A stretch of 64,000 nucleotides of DNA. It comes from Gadus chalcogrammus (Eukaryota; Chordata; Actinopteri; Gadiformes; Gadidae). Position numbers and translations under genes: made by a program. The stretch is taken from NCBI RefSeq assembly GCF_026213295.1, contig NC_079426.1, positions 23,846,423 through 23,910,422 of the forward strand. The letters run 5' to 3'. Below are positions 51,055 to 61,000 of the stretch, one piece after another. Positions within the stretch are counted from its first letter, which is position 1, and each line of letters starts with the position of its first letter. Under the pieces are notes generated by a model. It saw only the letters and a list, made by a program, of their open reading frames with translations. It made no database searches and was not told where the DNA came from.

Positions 51055-51850
51055 TGCTTAAAGGCCCACTATGCAACTTTTTTAGCCAAAATTACATTAA
51101 GTATGCAGGTTGAGAGTTATGCTGATGGTTCTGCATCATTTCTGGGTCGATTGGTGGGTGTGTCATTTACCCATGTCGCCTCTTCAGTGAAAAAGCGCAT
51201 ATGCAACTTGATCTGTTCGGACCCGGGGACAATCCGGATGTGACGCAGCGGAAGTAACCTCGAAAATGTAGTCAGATTGTAGTTTCGAAAATGCTTTACG
51301 GCACAGACACACACCCAAACATGGCACCGGCTAGATATAAACAGCCAGTTGCGAGGCAATTGTTGCATTCATCATGGATCAATCGACTGATAAGGGACCC
51401 AAGAGGCAACTTTCGGTGGAACAAAAGAATGGACCAGAAAAGAGATCAGACACGAGTGAAAGGGGAACTATGCCACTTTTTTGGCTTGATTTGCCTTAAT
51501 ATAACAGGCAAAGTCATTGCGATGGTTCTATTATACATTTTTGTTCGATTGTTCGTTGTTTCGACTCCCCCTTGCGCATCTTGGCGGAGAAAAGGAATAT
51601 GTTTCTGCCGGCGACCCGCCGCCCACTCTCGCGGGAGTCTCGGGTCTCGCGAAGTAACGAATTGCTTTACGGCACAGACCCCCAAACACGGAACCGGCTC
51701 GATATAAACACAAGTAACTAAGGGATTGTTATATTCATCATAGATCAGCCGACTAACAAGAAACAGAGAAACCCATTGTCGGAAAAACAGAAGAAGAGAA
51801 AAGGGAGACTGACCGACAGAGAGGCCAGACACGAGTAAACGTTGGGCAAG
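51055..51850 (+). repeat. Tandem dimer of a ~400-bp interspersed repeat
   Basis: The first unit starts AAAGGCCCACTATGCAACTT (about 51060) and the second AAAGGGGAACTATGCCACTT (about 51463). Downstream landmarks repeat in the same order (CACAGACA...CCAAACA, ACCGGCT.GATATAAACA, TTCATCAT.GATCA). The copies are clearly diverged. Open frames through it do not resemble known proteins. Confidence 0.6.
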
Positions 51851-52428
51851 CTTTTCAGGAATAGCGTGAACTGAAAGAAAAAGAAGACTGCAAATCAGAC
51901 ACCGACTCGGCCGTGTTGCTTTTGAAATTGAAAGTACCCTTGGGTGAACTTTGTCTTCGTGGCATTCTTGATGTTGATAGTCTCTGTACAAATGTGTTTG
52001 CTCAACCATTTTGTTGTGAGCCCTGTAAAAATTGTTTTCTCGACCGTTTTGTTGTGGGCCCTGTATGTTTCCTAGCTTGCTTGGTTGCAACCATATAAAA
52101 CACCTTTGTTTCCATGGGTGTTTTGCTGTTCGTCTGTCTCGTCCCCCAGATACAGACTGAATCCCCGAATCCAGGTTCTTTATTTAGATTATGTTGGCCG
52201 AACCTCTTACACTGATTGTTCTGTTCAACCTAAGATCAAACAATTATAATCTAGGATATACATTCTCGACGTCAACTATAAAAAAGGATTTATGTTTATT
52301 GCAATACAAATACACCATTTAAAAAATGCATAACTTTGCTTACACTTTATGAACATCTACTTCGGACATGGCTCCACGCATTCGCCGGCTTCTTTGAAAA
52401 TAAATGCACATGGCTCGCGTAGAAGTGC
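51851..52428. other. Unannotated stretch upstream of the L1
   Basis: No gene recognised. Contains two diverged direct repeats near 51990-52065 (TTTTGTTGTG...GCCCTGTA). Confidence 0.3.
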
Positions 52429-52712
52429 ATGGGGGGCTTCCGGTTATGGCGTCGAGCTAGAAAGTCGCACTTCGTGAGTCTCTGACAAGTGAATCATAAA
52501 ACAGACCCTTTTAGGTCCTGAACGGCAGCTAAGGCGGAGAAAGCAAACCAAAATGGGGAAGAGCAAAAATTCAACAAGACAAAAAACTGAAAATCAGTTT
52601 AATGCTGAAATACCAACAACGAGGTTGACGCTAGCTAGCAACGAGCAACGAGCAACGGGCTAGTGACGACGAGGAGGCTGCTAGCCCGCTCGCGGATAAT
52701 GGCAACACCAAG

Positions 52713-53534
52713 ATGACGGACACAGCCGCAGTCTCCGATGAAGAGTCTCCTCATTACATTCGTCCCCAACAGCCAGATCCTATTCTTGCGACCATTAATT
52801 CACTAAAGGCAGAAAGTTTAGAGCGTCATCGTGAAGTCCTTGATGGTATAGCACACATCAGAACCGATCTGGATACAATCAGGGCACGGTTAACCACAGC
52901 TGAAACCCGCATAGGTGACACGGAAGATACAGCAGCACAGCTTACAGCCAAGATTACGAAGTTGGAAACGCAAGTAAAGTTTCTTACTGAGAAGAACGAG
53001 GACCTCGAGATTCGCTCACGTCGCTCCAATCTCCGTCTCATCAGCCTCCCAGAAACCGCAGAAGGCAGGGACGCAGAAGCCTTCCTGGAGAAGTGGCTCC
53101 CCGATATCCTTGGTGCTGAGAATTTCCCTACGGCGGTGCGGATTGAACGGGCTCATCGTATCCCCAGCTTCTCCATCGGTCCAGCAAATTCCACGCGCTC
53201 TGCCCCCTTTCCCAGGCCGTTAATAATGAAGTTTTTAAACTTCAAGGATAAAGTTCGAGTGATGAAGGCGGCGCAAGCAAAGGGGAAAGTTATGTTCGAA
53301 AACAGGCAAGTGAAGTTTTTTTCCGACTTCTCCGCTGAAGTGCAACGTCAGAGGAAAGCCTATGACGCGGTGAAACAGAGGCTCCGCTCGGAGGGAATCC
53401 AGTACGGTTTGCAGTTCCCTGCTAAGCTCCGCATCACACACGGTGGAAAGAACTATACATTTCTGTCGCCTCAAGATGTACATGTCTTCCTCCAGAAACA
53501 TATCAGGAGCGGCCACCCAGAAGAGGTTGAATAA
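52713..53534 (+). CDS. L1 ORF1 protein (RNA-binding chaperone)
   Basis: 273 codons, intact. N-terminal disordered segment; coiled coil with heptads from about residue 30 to 95 (TAAQLTAKITKLETQVKFL); RRM-like domain beginning RSRRSNLRLISLPE; C-terminal domain with RIERAHRIPS, FSDFSAEVQRQRKAYDAV and LRITHGGKNYTFLSP. Trimerises and coats L1 RNA in the ribonucleoprotein. Length and domain order fit fish L1 ORF1. Confidence 0.85.
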   Translation: MTDTAAVSDEESPHYIRPQQPDPILATINSLKAESLERHREVLDGIAHIRTDLDTIRARLTTAETRIGDTEDTAAQLTAKITKLETQVKFLTEKNEDLEIRSRRSNLRLISLPETAEGRDAEAFLEKWLPDILGAENFPTAVRIERAHRIPSFSIGPANSTRSAPFPRPLIMKFLNFKDKVRVMKAAQAKGKVMFENRQVKFFSDFSAEVQRQRKAYDAVKQRLRSEGIQYGLQFPAKLRITHGGKNYTFLSPQDVHVFLQKHIRSGHPEEVE

Positions 53535-54107
53535 GTGAGTTATGTCATATGTGCCTGAGTTCCCACCCCACACTGAGCAGTGTGCCATACGGTAATACAG
53601 TGCGTATTTACAGATGTTAAAGTGATGCATTTATTGAAACGTTTGAGTAGCTTTCGATGGTAGACTTTATTTCATTGATGACTGGAACTGTTTCATAAGA
53701 AATCCAGTATATTCAAAGGGTCTTTATATTACGTAGACTAATAGTCAGAGATAAAGCGTAAACGAGTTAGATTTATTTCCGTTGCTCCTCTTTGCAGGAT
53801 CAACAAAAGCCAAGGAAGTTGGTGTAATAATTTAGTTTGACTGTAGATAGAAGGCAGTCGTTAGGTCGATGACACAGGTGTTAACTGTGGTTGTTTTGCA
53901 GGTTCTAGCAAATTGTTATATGTCGATGTTGCTTTTCGTGTGTTTGTTTTGTCTTTGTTTTTGTTTTTTTCCTTTTGGATTTCTCACAATTTGTCTTATG
54001 GTTATTTTGACCTGTTGTTCAACCTCTTTTGTTAAGCTCGTTGATACGGTGAAAGCCACTCAGATTCAGGATGGTCCCTTTTGACAGATCTATTTATCAA
54101 AGTTGAC

Positions 54108-54182
54108 ATGGCTAGTAATCAGCTATTTAAAATATCCTCTTGGAATGTCAGAGGCCTGGGTAGATTGGTCAAATTAAAACAA
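54108..54182 (+). pseudogene. L1 ORF2 fragment (start of endonuclease)
   Basis: Begins MASNQLFKISSWNVRGLG, the first strand of the AP-endonuclease, then ends where the minisatellite begins. Confidence 0.75.
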
Positions 54183-54600
54183 CCCATATGAAAGTTTACC
54201 ATGGTAAATGTACCATGGTATACTATGGTACATTTTGTACCATGGGATTTTTGACAAGTACCACAGTAAATGTACCATGGTAAGTTACCATGGTAAATGT
54301 ACCTTGGTATACCATGGTATACCATGGGATTTTTGACAAATTTACCATGGTACCTTGTCATGGTACATTTAGTATGGTAATTACCATGGTACATTTACTA
54401 TGGTACCTTGTCATGGTACCTTGCCATGGTACCTTTACCATGGTACATTTACCATGGTACCTTGTCATGGTATATTTACCATGGTAATTACCATGGTACA
54501 TTTACTATGGTAATTACCATGGTACCTTACCATGATACCTTACATTTTACCAAAGTTTACCATAGTAAATGTATCATAGTAAGTGTGCCATACCATTGTA
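54183..54600. repeat. Palindromic TACCATGGTA minisatellite
   Basis: Densely repeated TACCATGGTA cores separated by 5-15 bases such as AATG, CATTTAC or CCTTGTCA. Each core is its own reverse complement (CCATGG, an NcoI site), so the tract can form many hairpins. Frames in both directions read Met/Val/Pro/Trp/Tyr strings and are not genes. Confidence 0.9.
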
Positions 54601-55143
54601 CAAGGAGTGGTAGCTCTGTCAGTTTGGCTCTGTATCATATGCTTGGCAACAGCATCATAGAATTTAGATAATCTGAAAATTATGAAATCTGTCAGTCAAA
54701 ACAATACCATATTTTCCTGTACGACTTTGGTTATGTATAAGCTAGGCTTTAAGTAAAAAACACAAATGCTTATATACAATGAATCGTTTTATTTAATTAT
54801 ATAACAACTCAAGAGGACCAGAATAAAAAATACATATAACCTCAACCAATGACACAAAGGTTATCCATGTTCTTCAAAAAAGATAAGCTACATGAATTTA
54901 TAAGTTCCTCCCTATATGACCAAATATATTCACAACCGTGCAATTTTCAAAACAAAAGACAAACATGAACTGGTGCATTAACATAAACATGATATTCTAT
55001 CAAGTACAGTTGCAGTATCAAGACTATCACACATGTACATGTTGTGTCCTGTTTGAACTCACTGGCTTAGCTGTTGATGTTGTTGTAGTACTTACAGATC
55101 GAACTTTTCGCTAACATTCTGATTAAAATCTCCATATATTGCA
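54601..55143 (-). other. 3' UTR / flank of the BEN-like gene
   Basis: AT-rich. A minus-strand AATAAA (plus-strand TTTATT at 54788-54793) lies about 350 bases after the stop codon at 55144 and is a likely polyadenylation signal. Nothing else seen. Confidence 0.45.
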
Positions 55144-57637
55144 TTAAGTCCGGTCAGACTTCTCTTTACGCCGCAGAATTTTGGCTGCATTGGACAATTT
55201 TTCCCTCATGAAGCGCCTGATGTCAGCTTCCGCTGCCTCGGGGAAGACCCTGCGTGCTTCAGCTGTGCATAAAAAAACAAAGATTCAGTAACACTGCCCC
55301 TTGTAGACTTCAATAGATATTATTTTCCAACGACTAACATTGACCACTGAATGCAAGGATTAATTAACACAACCATTTTGGTGGTTCATGTATTTATATA
55401 TACTAGTCACAGATCACATGCGAGAGTACCACCAACAAAAATAGCATGTTTGGGATATCAATGTTACTACAGATAAAATATGTCATAAGGTTAGCGAAAA
55501 TAGGTAAGAAAGGCAATTGCTAATTACCAATAATTTCCATGACATGGTCGCGAGGCAGTGCCGCCTTGACGTTGGCTGCCTTCGTTGAGGATAACCCCGA
55601 CACGCTGTGTTTCGCCATATATTCCGTTGAGTAAATCCCGTGCATGAGGTCATTCACAAATTTTTGTGCCGAGGTCCGTGAAGATCTCGATTTCACAGAT
55701 TGAGAGATGATCTGAAAAAAAGTCTCCATGATTTGGTTTCCTTCCCAACATATGACCATTAATGGAACAACGACAAGATTATGTCAACACATAATAGATA
55801 CTTAAGCATCTGTCATGTTTTCTGGAGAAATAATCATTATCCCTCGAAGCCAATTTTACTGCCTGTAAACAGGGTAAAATGGTAACAATCATTTGTCTAC
55901 ATACGTACGGTGGGTCTCATATATTTATATATAAGTGTATGTATACAATACAAGTCCTGCAGCTAGGAGATGAGTATATTATTATTCATAAACATAGCCA
56001 CACAAGAAAAAAAGTTACATACGTACCACAGAATCATTTGAGGCAGATTCATCTTCATTGGTTACATCCAATGGTGTTGATGGTTTGGCCGCAATAGGCG
56101 GTTGACACCGTGCCTGCTCCACTGAGGGCGCTGGCGATCTCACCAGCATCTCTGCTCTTACGCCCAGAATCTCTTGTCTGATGCCTCTCATTTCATTCAC
56201 CATTGCCTGCATTTGTCGTACTGCTTCAGCACATCTGCATACGTAAATTAATGTTGCATTATTTCCTTCTTTCGTGATGATATACAATAAATCTGTTACC
56301 CTTGCTAATATCCATGTCTGGTTGGTCAAATAACCATTCAATCAAATTCCATGCACTTGACAATCATGATAAAAACTGGTTGTATCCAGCACCATATGAA
56401 AGGAAACCCAGGTACTGATATATGTGCTATGGTATGAACCAGATTAGTCCACAATAATTAGTTCCTTTTCTGAGACAAAATTACTTAAATGATTATGGTA
56501 ATGCATATATTATGTTTGTAGCATTCAAGGAGTCACCCTACATTAAATAATATATATTTCAGTAGGTGCATGGCATCAAGTAACCTTTAATTAGCAAGTC
56601 TTAATGCAATAAAAAAAAGTAATTAACATATATAACAGCCATTATTGCATATGCACCAGCATTTAAATTGCTTCTTATAAAAGATTGTTATAAAGATAAA
56701 GGATACCAAAACACTGATAAAAAGGATATATAAATAAGCTTATATCAGAAGTAATAATAAGATATAAGATAACTATGAGACTATTTGACCATTTTGTTCA
56801 GATTAGTTAAAAATATATATTTGGTTGACAATTATTAAAGCTATATACTTTTAATAATGTTTGGAATATTAAATCAATATACTAAATTGTATATTAAATG
56901 CAGAATGAACTACAATACATATTTAAAAATGTTAATTAATATCTGCATAAGAAGATTCCATGGATACCTCATTACCTCGGCCACATGCTCATCATTTCCA
57001 TCCTCAGATGGCTCCAAGTTCTTTGAATTTGGAATTTTTCGCCTTTGGCCTTTTCCACATTTAGATGTAGGTGTGACTGCCACATCCAGAAGGCCTAACT
57101 CCACATCCAGAAGGCCTAACTGTTTCTTCCCCACGACCAGTTCTCTCCTATCCTCTATTAAATCGGGATTAAATAGAAAGAACATCAGATAATGCTAGTC
57201 GTATGCATATAAGTCATAATTAACTTCCATTTAATAAAGTGCAACAAGCTTAGCTGCATGAGAACTAGATCTAGGCGATAGGCCTAGTAGATGCATATAT
57301 ATGCATGCATAGGTGTAAATTATTTACGGAAATGACTGCACGAGCACACTGCAGTAAATTAATAGATACATCAAACTGATATAATTAAGTAGGCCTATAT
57401 ACGGTACTGTTCTAAGTTACTATAGGTCCAAATAGAACATGATTTTATGTAATCGTCAGTCTTACCCCCGGTTTCCATTATTTTGGCCGAACAAAGTTTA
57501 ACTTTTCCATTTCGTTCCCTCCATCGCACAACATATTCTTGTGCATCATTCTGCTCGTCAAATTCTCCCTCAATCCAGGAGAGCTCACCAATGTCGACAG
57601 AAAAATCATCAAAGGCAAAAACAGCCAACATTACCAT
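55144..57637 (-). CDS. BEN-domain-like protein, five exons, apparently intact (289 codons)
   Basis: Exons: 57637-57466, 57154-56968, 56234-56027, 55711-55528 and 55262-55144. All introns are GT-AG and the phases agree (1, 2, 0, 1). The joined length is 870 nt with no internal stop. Exon 1 encodes an acidic N-terminal module (AFDDFSVDIGELSWIEGEF, then EYVVRWRERNGKVKLC). Exon 2 is basic and acidic (KCGKGQRRKIPNSKN). Exon 3 carries a coiled coil (EAVRQMQAMVNEMRGIRQEI). Exons 4-5 carry the BEN-like domain: KFVNDLMHGIYSTEYMAKHS, ALPRDHVMEIIG and FPEAAEADIRRFMREKLSNA, ending in a basic tail. BEN domains bind DNA or chromatin. Multi-copy fish relatives suggest transposon origin. Exon 2 could use an alternative donor at 56976, but only 56968 keeps the frame. 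Confidence 0.7.
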
Positions 57638-58035
57638 CGTGTTAATATTTATAGTTCTTCAAGTCAGACTACTTCAAACCGCGACCGTTAGTGCTCCGCT
57701 GCGAAAGGCCGCCACAATATTTAAAAAGCTCCACTCCGGATGCGGTAGGTCCTTAAACTCGGAATCACACGTGATAATGAGCGGTCTAACAGGATCATGC
57801 AAAAATGAATATGCAATTTGCAAACTGACTAGACTCAATAGCTCTGTGAGAAATGGTCCAAGCGCGAAAAATCAGCACTTGATATTCAATATTCCGCATT
57901 GTACTAGATTTCATTGCACATGCGCACACCTGCGACCGGAAACTGGAGTGCGATCCAGAACGAGGATTGCACCAAGTTGAGATGAAAGAGCAATGGCGAC
58001 CTACCTGTAGTTGTTTTTAAGAGTGGGATCGAGAA
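57638..58035. promoter_or_regulatory. Shared divergent promoter region
   Basis: 398 bp between the ATG of the leftward BEN-like gene (57637) and the ATG of the rightward gene (58036). It is less AT-rich than the introns around it, with CpG-containing segments (GCGACCG, GCTGCGAAAGG, CCGGATGCGG, CTGCGACCGG). No TATA box stands out. Head-to-head arrangement implies bidirectional initiation. Confidence 0.45.
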
Positions 58036-61000
58036 ATGGATCGTGGGAGAAAGATTCCGCGATCTTACAAGCGATATTTATCTGACGAATCACAAGAGAT
58101 TCCTCGGACTACTGAGTTATATCGAAAGGAGCAAGGTACGTTTTATTACTCTGTTTTCTGGGAATAATTGACGCAAGCAGAAACCAGAAAACAAGCCGTT
58201 TTTTCGTTTTTTTCGTTTTGACAAGAAAACGAAAATCTAAATTTCAGTTTGTTTATTCGTTTTTGGTTCTAACTGAGCGAAACGAATTTACCACTCAATA
58301 TCTGGTTTCCGCCGGTGGGCGGGTCCTCTTATTGGCTAGCGTGCTTCATTGCCCTGTGCTCTTCATAATAAAAGTTCTTCCGTTTGATAATGTCAACAAA
58401 AATATTACTGTATTATAGACACTAGCAGACACAGAGGACCACACCACCCACAGTCAAGACTGACACGGCTTCAAATAACAATAATAGTATTCATAATCAT
58501 TTGAAAATGAGAATTTATGAAATTATGATGACTTCAGTGCAGTTGATGTTTAGCCACAGTTAATACATGCAGAGCAGACCTGCGATCGCTGGCTGCTGAT
58601 TTCCTCACAGCCTGAGAGCTATGAGGAATACAAGTGATCACAACACATTTCTGACGGCTGAAAATTGCGCATTTGTTGACCTTTATCCATTTAAAGTAAA
58701 CTAATTATTTTTTCTTGTTGAAAGATATTTTATATTGTTTTCATATTATTATTTACTGATGGTGTTTACATAATGCGAGTGCGTGTTATATTGAAAGCTA
58801 GGCTGGGTGTGCCTATGAATATAGGCTACAGTGAGTTTTTTAAGGTGCTGTAGAAGCAAATCATATTGTCTACTCTGTACAGTGACAGGGAGTGTAGAGT
58901 AACCTACTTCATTCTATATCGAATAGGCTACTGTAGCCTACACTATGTACAAATGGTTTAGCTCATGGCAGTTGTGACAGTCATTTTAACGTGTCAGCAG
59001 GCAAGCTTCACTCATTCCAGGATGCATTATGCGTTGTCCTATAGCCTACTTGGAACATGTTTTGGAATGGATCTATAGTAGCGTATAGAAATTTGCTCAT
59101 AACAGGCCAGCTGGAATACAAAGCAAACTCTTTGTATTCCAGCTGTTTTTTTGTGATGTTTTATGATGTTTCAATGTTGCGTTGGTAATGTGTTAGACAG
59201 CTTAGATGTTCTTAGATGTTTTGTTAACCTGATTCTTATCCCACTCTGTTTAAGTGTGCTACTGCTGCAAAATCTCTTTGCTTTTGTTTTTTTCTTTTCT
59301 TTAATGTGTTTGGAAATGACTTTTAATGATGTTAACTAGATCTCATAACCGGCCTAAACACATAAAAAATTGTATATACCCTATACCGTTTGACTATAAG
59401 ACCTCTATAAGAATCTCTATTCATGTAGTCAGTCCAGGGCCGGCGATCGGCATAGGCGAGCTAGGCGACCGCCTAGGGCGACAAATGCGTTGGGGGCGCC
59501 CTCTGGTGGCGCCCTTAATTAAAAAAAAATCAATTAAAATATACGACGCGAACGGAGAAGCGAGGGGGCGCGGGAGCAATTGTCAGGGCGGCCCGAAACC
59601 GTCAGCGTAGCACCCCCCCCCCCCCCCGCTCGCAAGACCTGTCCAGGGCGCAAGTTCATTTCGAGTCGCCTAGGGCTCCGACACGGCCAGCGCCGGCCCT
59701 GAGTCAGTCAATGATCAAACTAGTAGCATGAATATGAATTACAGTCCATAGCATGAGCATCATAACAACATCCTCTTCCCTTAAACCCTCACATCGACTG
59801 AGTAAAAACTCAAAGAGACTGCGAGACGCCAAGGCCAAACTACAAGGTGCGAAAGGTGAGGGGGGGGGGGGGGGGGGAGCTGGTTCCAGTAAAGGAGCCC
59901 AGTAACTGAATGCTCTACTTCCCAGTCTGTTTTTAGAGATACTGGGAGTCACTAACATACCTGCATTCTGGGAGCCAATAGAAATCTTTGATAAGTCATA
60001 ATAAAAATAATGACTCATTATTGTGCATTTAAAGATGTATATTATTACATTGAAACATTATTTGGGGATGACAATACAAGACTTCCATGAATGTGCATTT
60101 GAAGGAGAGTTTGCTTTGTATTCCAGCTGGCAAATTTCTATAGGCTACTATAGATCCATTTCAAAACACGTTCCAAGTAGGCTATATGACAAAGCATAAT
60201 ACATCCTGGAATGAGTGAAGCTTGCCTGCTGACATGTTAAAATGACTGCCACAACTGCCATGAGCAAAGAGCAAAATTTGTACATAGTGTAGGCTACAGT
60301 AGCCTATTCAATATTGAATGAAGTAGGTTACTGTACACTCTTTGTCACTGTACAGAGTAGTCAATATGATTTGCTTGTATAGCACCTTAAAAAACTCACT
60401 GTAGCCTATATTCATAGGCACACCCAGCCTCGCTTTCAATATAACACACACTCGCATTCTGTAATCACTGTCAGTAAATAATAATATGAAAACAATATAA
60501 AATATCTTCCAGCAAGAAAAAATTATCTGTTTACTGTAAATGGATAAAGGTCAACAGATGCGCAATGCAGGGCTCTCCATTTTTTAACTGAGTTCAGAGT
60601 GAGATGTTGGCTCCATGAGTAGATTAGTGATCATATGTTAGAAGGTATGCAATGCTGTAATGTGCAAATGTTGATGGTATAGTAATATTAAGTAACATAA
60701 CACAGCCATAATTGTCCACACAAGGTTCACCTATTTGGCTACAAAATGGCTTATATAACCACAGCAGGGCTGGTAATTTATTGCATAATATAAGTTATGT
60801 GCTTATAGTTATACACATAGACGGAGCATTGGCTGCTGGGACGCGAGAAATACGGCCGCCATCTTGGAGTGGTCAACCGGGAGCAGCAACAGCAGCAGAA
60901 ACAGGATGCCGGGCTGTTGTTCAGCGTATTCCTGCTCAAATCGGCGGACAATCCATAATAGGAATCGGGGGATTACTTTCACAAGCAAGATTTAACAATA

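Larger units (their letters stand above)
52429..54182 (+). mobile_element. L1-type LINE, 3' part missing
   Basis: A GC-rich 5' UTR (from about 52429) leads to ORF1 (52713-53534), an inter-ORF spacer of about 570 bp, and only the first ~25 codons of ORF2 from ATG 54108. The element is then cut off at about 54182 by a minisatellite. Retention of the 5' end with loss of the 3' end is the reverse of ordinary 5' truncation, so a later deletion or insertion removed the rest. Confidence 0.78.

Noticed and set aside
51446..52090. 214-codon minus-strand frame
   Set aside because: Crosses the tandem repeat and its flank. Composition is not protein-like and no family was recognised.
54119..54671. Frames of Met/Val/Pro/Trp/Tyr/His repeats on both strands
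   Set aside because: By-products of the palindromic CCATGG minisatellite.
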